From Pachysolen tannophilus NRRL Y-2460 (Eukaryota; Ascomycota; Pichiomycetes; Alaninales; Pachysolenaceae), in assembly GCA_001661245.1 (NCBI GenBank), contig KV454018.1, positions 312,582 to 376,581 on the forward strand: a stretch of 64,000 nt of DNA. Reading direction: 5' to 3'. Below, piece after piece: positions 59,877 to 64,000 of this stretch; the stretch's first letter is position 1, and the number at the start of each line of letters is the position of its first letter. The notes under the pieces were generated by a model, which made no database searches, was not told the origin of the DNA, and saw only the letters and a program-made list of their open reading frames with translations. Both the position numbers and the translations under genes were made by a program.

Positions 59877-62729
59877 ATGTTTGCGAGGATTCAAGATCCG
59901 TTCTCAAATAATAATGATAATAATGACCGTTTGTTTGATCAGGATATAGAGTTGCAGCAGGCCTCTTCTTTTGTGAAAAGTAGTTCTGATTCTTCGTCAT
60001 CTTGTGCGTCGATAGTATTAGAGAATTTGAATCAATATTCTGAGCGTCAACAGCAACAACAAAGGCAACAACAACAACCGCCACCGCCACCGCCACTGTC
60101 ACTGTCACTGCCACCTCCGCCTATTGATCAAAGTTTTAACATAGATGATGAAGATTATTATAGAGGAGAAGAGAATAATGGCGGTTTGGTGCTTGATGAG
60201 TTGAATCTTTACGAGAAATTCAGGAGAAGATGGATGTGGAAACAAAAACAAATTTGTTTAGTGTTATTTGGAGTTTTCTTTATCGTTTGGTTAATACTGT
60301 TGATAAGTTATTCCAAAGGTGGGTCTGCGTTTAGAAACATTAATAAGTATACACCAGAGGTTGGAAGTAATAGAACTGATTTGCATACAAGTAGACCTTC
60401 ATCGATTGCAAGTAATTTAGAAAACCCAGTGGTAATTGATGGTATAGATAAAAAGAGAAAGATAACTCTTGATGAACTTAGAACTGGAAGATTCTACGTT
60501 CATGATGTAAATGTTAAATTACTTGATACCGATTATGATGATGAAGGTGTTTACCTTGAACAAATTGCTGGTCAATTTGTCTTGAGGAAAAATTCAAATC
60601 CTAATTTTAAACAAGTAATCTTGGAAGAACTGGAATTTCAATATGGTGATGAAATTCTTCAAGTTTCAGGATTTGAGTTGAATCATAAATTAGATAAGGC
60701 ATTAATAAGTACAGATGTTATTAAAGAATATAGATATTCATCATTTGCAAGATATTGGATTTATGATTTAAATACAAAGGAAATTGAACCATTATATGAA
60801 CAAATCCTTAAGGATAATGATAATGACAACGTTGGTGGAAATTTTAAAATTATTCCAGGGTTAAGTTTTGCTCAATGGTCTCCAATGGCTAATTATGTGA
60901 CATTTGTATTGGATAATAATGTATTTGTTAAAAAATTATCAAGTAATGAAGTTTTACAACTAACTACAGATGGATCATCAAATATTTTTAACGGAAAATC
61001 TGATTGGATTTATGAAGAAGAAGTTCTTGGTACAGATGTAGCAATTTGGTGGGCTCCAGATGAGTCGGGATTTGTTTTCCTTACTTTAAATGATACCAAC
61101 GTACCAACTTATGATTTGGAATTTTTTGTTCAACAATCTGATCTGAAATATCCAGTTATAGAAAGCTTAAAATACCCAAAACCGGGTTATAATAATCCAA
61201 TTCCTACATTGCATAGTTATAATGTAATTGAAAACAAATTAGAAATAATTAGTCATCTCGATTCAAAATTGGGAGATGATTTTATTGTTTATGATTGTGC
61301 ATATATTGATAATGAAAACGTTTTGATTAAAGAAACTGATAGAGAAAGTAATATATTAGATGTTAGAGTTTACAATCCTAAAAATTCAAATTCAAAAGTA
61401 GTTAGAACTGTTGATGCAGTTAAAGAATATAACGGCTGGCATGAACAGGTAAATGCTGTTACAATAATTCCACCAAGTGAAACATATAGTAGATCGAATT
61501 ATGGTTATGTCGATCAAGTTGTAATAGACGGTTATCCCCATTTAGCTTATTTTGCTAAAATTGATGATTCTTCTCCTTATACTATTTTAACTTCTGGTGA
61601 TTGGGAAGTTTTAAATGATGGTATAAAATTTAATCTGCAGACTAACAAGATATTTTTTTTGGCCAACAAAAAATCTTACCTTGATCATCATTTATATTCA
61701 GTTAATTTGGATGGACAAAATTTAACTTCATTGACAAATGATTCACAAAATGGGCATTATACGGTTAATTATTCTCCAAGTGGAAGATATTGTGTTTTAA
61801 ACTATAAAGGTCCAGATTTACCTATACAAAAAATTGTTGATTTGAATCATTTTTCAGAAAATTATTATGAAGATTCTATTCTGATAAATAATAATATCAA
61901 GGCTAAATTAGCTCAAGAAACTTTCCAAATTCCAAAAACTAAACAACATGAAGTTACTGTAATGGATGGAACAAAAGATAGCCTTGATTTAACTGTTATT
62001 GAAGTTCTTCCTGAAAATTTTGATCCTAACAAAAAATACCCATTATTAGTTAGTGTTTATGGAGGACCTGGTTCTCAAAAATTATCATTAGAATACGAAG
62101 TTAGATTAGAACAAGTTATATGTTCCTCTTTGGATGCAATTGTGATTTATATAGATCCAAGAGGCACTGGTGGCAGAGGATGGAAATTCAGATCATATGC
62201 AAACAAGAATCTTGGATATTGGGAACCAAGAGATATAACTGACGCCACTAAGTTATATATGGAATCTAAATCATATATCGATACATCTAAAGTGGCAATT
62301 TGGGGATGGAGCTATGGTGGATACACTACATTAAAGACATTAGAGTATGATACAGGAAATGTTTTCAAATACGGAATGGCTGTGGCACCTGTTACAGATT
62401 GGACATTTTATGATTCCGTATATACAGAAAGATATATGGATAAACCTTTAAATAATAAACAAGGTTACAAACAAAGTTCCATCAAAAACATTAAAAATTT
62501 TGCCAATGTTAAAAAATTTTTAATTATGCATGGGACTGCTGATGATAATGTACATTTCCAAAATACTTTATCCCTTTTAGATAAATTTGATACCAATAGT
62601 ATTGAAAATTATGATGTTCACATTTTTCCCGATAGTAATCATAGCATATATTATAATAATGCAAATACCATAGTTTTTGACAAATTATATAATTGGTTAA
62701 AAAATGCTTTCGAAGGAAAGTTCCAATGA
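59877..62729 (+). CDS. STE13: dipeptidyl aminopeptidase of the STE13/DAP2 (DPP IV) family
   Basis: Type II membrane serine protease that removes X-Ala and X-Pro dipeptides; Ste13 trims pro-alpha-factor in the late Golgi, Dap2 is vacuolar. 950 aa from the first ATG (MFARIQDPF); the frame upstream uses only a TTG. The cytosolic tail is about 125 residues with poly-Gln, poly-Pro and a CTG/TCA run (Ser-rich in the CUG-Ser code), then one span (about 126-145). The beta-propeller carries the substrate-binding DWIYEEEVLG. The catalytic triad is Ser812 in GWSYGG, Asp889/890 in HGTADDNVH and His922 in DSNHS. The long tail favours Ste13 (118-residue tail) over Dap2 (29). The symbol is a best guess between the two. 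Confidence 0.85.
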   Translation: MFARIQDPFSNNNDNNDRLFDQDIELQQASSFVKSSSDSSSSCASIVLENLNQYSERQQQQQRQQQQPPPPPPLSLSLPPPPIDQSFNIDDEDYYRGEENNGGLVLDELNLYEKFRRRWMWKQKQICLVLFGVFFIVWLILLISYSKGGSAFRNINKYTPEVGSNRTDLHTSRPSSIASNLENPVVIDGIDKKRKITLDELRTGRFYVHDVNVKLLDTDYDDEGVYLEQIAGQFVLRKNSNPNFKQVILEELEFQYGDEILQVSGFELNHKLDKALISTDVIKEYRYSSFARYWIYDLNTKEIEPLYEQILKDNDNDNVGGNFKIIPGLSFAQWSPMANYVTFVLDNNVFVKKLSSNEVLQLTTDGSSNIFNGKSDWIYEEEVLGTDVAIWWAPDESGFVFLTLNDTNVPTYDLEFFVQQSDLKYPVIESLKYPKPGYNNPIPTLHSYNVIENKLEIISHLDSKLGDDFIVYDCAYIDNENVLIKETDRESNILDVRVYNPKNSNSKVVRTVDAVKEYNGWHEQVNAVTIIPPSETYSRSNYGYVDQVVIDGYPHLAYFAKIDDSSPYTILTSGDWEVLNDGIKFNLQTNKIFFLANKKSYLDHHLYSVNLDGQNLTSLTNDSQNGHYTVNYSPSGRYCVLNYKGPDLPIQKIVDLNHFSENYYEDSILINNNIKAKLAQETFQIPKTKQHEVTVMDGTKDSLDLTVIEVLPENFDPNKKYPLLVSVYGGPGSQKLSLEYEVRLEQVICSSLDAIVIYIDPRGTGGRGWKFRSYANKNLGYWEPRDITDATKLYMESKSYIDTSKVAIWGWSYGGYTTLKTLEYDTGNVFKYGMAVAPVTDWTFYDSVYTERYMDKPLNNKQGYKQSSIKNIKNFANVKKFLIMHGTADDNVHFQNTLSLLDKFDTNSIENYDVHIFPDSNHSIYYNNANTIVFDKLYNWLKNAFEGKFQ

Positions 62730-62974
62730 ACAATATTTTTGTATTTTTTTAATTTTAAAGAAAAGAAAGAAAAAAAAGAAAAAAAAAAAAAAACACACAC
62801 AAACTTATCATTCCATGCTTTTTTGTTGATATACATTCATGTGACAATTAAAATTAATAAATAATAATAAATTAAGTATAATAAACAGTTTCATTCCAAA
62901 AAAAAAAAAAAAAAGAAAAAAAAAGTACGTAAAAATGTGTATAGAGTAGAAGATGGAATCAATTTTAAATTATT

Positions 62975-63487
62975 CTACTGTGGTTTTGAATAATTTAAAG
63001 TTCCACATTTTATACAAGTTCTCTTCTCTAAATCACCATCAAAACTTAAAATTGCTTCTTTAACTTGAGTACCTAAATCATAACAATAGAATTCGATCTC
63101 ATGAACAATATCTTTACAATTAGAACAATACCATCTAATTTTATCATTAACATCTTTTGGTCTATCTTGTTCCAATACAATTCCAACTGTATCTTTAAAC
63201 CTAACTGGATTATGTGGGGTATTCCCAGGTAATAAGAAAGAATCACCTTGATTAATTATTACATCTTTGAAAACACCATCATCAACAACTTTCAAGCACA
63301 TTGTACCTTTGTATTGATAAAACCATTCTGGAGTTTGGTTAACATGATAATCAGTTCTTTCATTAGGTCCACCCACAATCATTACAGTAAAACCTCCTCT
63401 GTGTAAGCAATAATTATTTACAGGAGGTTGGAGTAACTGTTCATTTTCCTCTAGCCACTTATTGATATTGATTGGTTGAGGTAGCAT
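62975..63487 (-). CDS. BNA1: 3-hydroxyanthranilate 3,4-dioxygenase
   Basis: Iron-dependent ring-cleaving enzyme of the kynurenine route from tryptophan to NAD. 170 aa (yeast Bna1 is 177), cytosolic cupin. Iron ligands are His48 and Glu54 in [13 protein letters not shown] and His92 in NTPHNPVRF. The N-terminal [19 protein letters not shown] is diagnostic. The fungal-type C-terminal rubredoxin-like site has Cys121, Cys124, Cys158 and Cys161. All metal ligands are present. Start is the only sensible ATG. Confidence 0.97.
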   Translation of the reverse strand: MLPQPININKWLEENEQLLQPPVNNYCLHRGGFTVMIVGGPNERTDYHVNQTPEWFYQYKGTMCLKVVDDGVFKDVIINQGDSFLLPGNTPHNPVRFKDTVGIVLEQDRPKDVNDKIRWYCSNCKDIVHEIEFYCYDLGTQVKEAILSFDGDLEKRTCIKCGTLNYSKPQ

Positions 63488-63944
63488 TTTTAGTTAGATA
63501 ATTAAATAGTTGTACTTGAATAGAAGTATTATTCAAATGTATAAAATTGATTTATAATTAAGATATACATCATCAGGAGATGCGTCATCTAGATAATTTT
63601 TATTATTTTTTAATTTTTTTTTTTTTTTTTTTTTTTCATTTACTTTACACTAAATATTAATTAAAAGATTTTCTACATTATTAATAGATGGATTGTAAAA
63701 GCTTGGAATAATCATTTTTATTTTATTTTTAATAAAAATGAAACTGCCATATCAAATATGTATTGATAAAATAGAAACATCTGCACTAAAACGTAAATAT
63801 ATATAATATCAGAAAGAAAGAAAAAAAAAATAGAATATGAGTAACAGGGGAAACCATCGCCATAAAAACAAGATACAACACAATATCACAATTAAATCCA
63901 GAATCCAATTGAATTGAAGTGACTGCTGAACATAGGGAAGACAA

Positions 63945-63975
<31 letters not shown>

Positions 63976-64000
63976 TTTTTATTTTTTTATTTTTTATTTT
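63488..64000. other. BNA1 promoter region to window end
   Basis: About 510 bp of AT-rich DNA ending in long T tracts (63951-64000). No gene, RNA or specific site recognised. Confidence 0.5.

Overview
This is a gene-dense, very AT-rich nuclear contig of a budding yeast (Saccharomycotina), most likely from the CUG-Ser group (Candida/Debaryomyces-type). Every gene is a recognisable yeast orthologue. The few introns have GTAAGT or GTACGT donors and TACTAAC or TACTAAT branch points. In-frame CTG codons sit where serine fits better than leucine: the TOA1 C-terminal core (16226-16228), two adjacent codons in PDR16 (58315-58320), and a run of CTGs in a hydrophilic linker of the calcipressin-like gene (49519-49557). 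Translations made with the standard code will show leucine at these sites. The species cannot be named from this window.

Layout. 1-9 kb: FSH-type serine hydrolase, FMP42-like transporter, BUL1 (Rsp5 adaptor, with a hidden 7-nt first exon) and an ARMH3/DUF1741 protein. 9-18 kb: UGP1, a mitochondrial AAA ATPase, the deacetylase HOS3 and TOA1 (three exons). 18-26 kb: SLK19-like coiled-coil protein and the RhoGAP BEM3. 26-37 kb: a galactose cluster with an HGT-type sugar transporter, GAL7, GAL102 (one intron), GAL1 and GAL10, followed by an intron-containing tRNA-Phe. 37-48 kb: OST1, RRP7, an MHP1-like LRR protein, an assembly gap and RPL5. 49-64 kb: a calcipressin-like gene, COX11, an RDS2/CWT1-type zinc-cluster activator, MCT1, MTFP1/MTP18, PDR16, RPB8, a STE13-like dipeptidyl aminopeptidase and BNA1.

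How the genes work together. The clear functional module is the galactose cluster: a hexose transporter, kinase (GAL1), transferase (GAL7) and epimerase/mutarotase (GAL10) make the Leloir pathway. GAL102, a nucleotide-sugar dehydratase-like SDR, is embedded in it. UGP1, about 20 kb away, makes the UDP-glucose the pathway uses. The remaining genes are housekeeping genes.

Assembly. Two N-gaps (33173-33263 and 45702-46006) occur beside poly-A tracts. The first separates GAL1 from a second copy of its own first 729 coding bases. That copy is almost certainly an unmerged contig overlap rather than a real tandem gene.

The most interesting signals beyond gene content are regulatory. They are a CGG-N4-CGG drug-response-like element before PDR16, Mcm1-type palindromes in two divergent promoters (OST1/RRP7 and RPB8/STE13-like), AACGTTAC-like and CTGGGG motifs around the GAL genes, and several short-repeat arrays without a known role.
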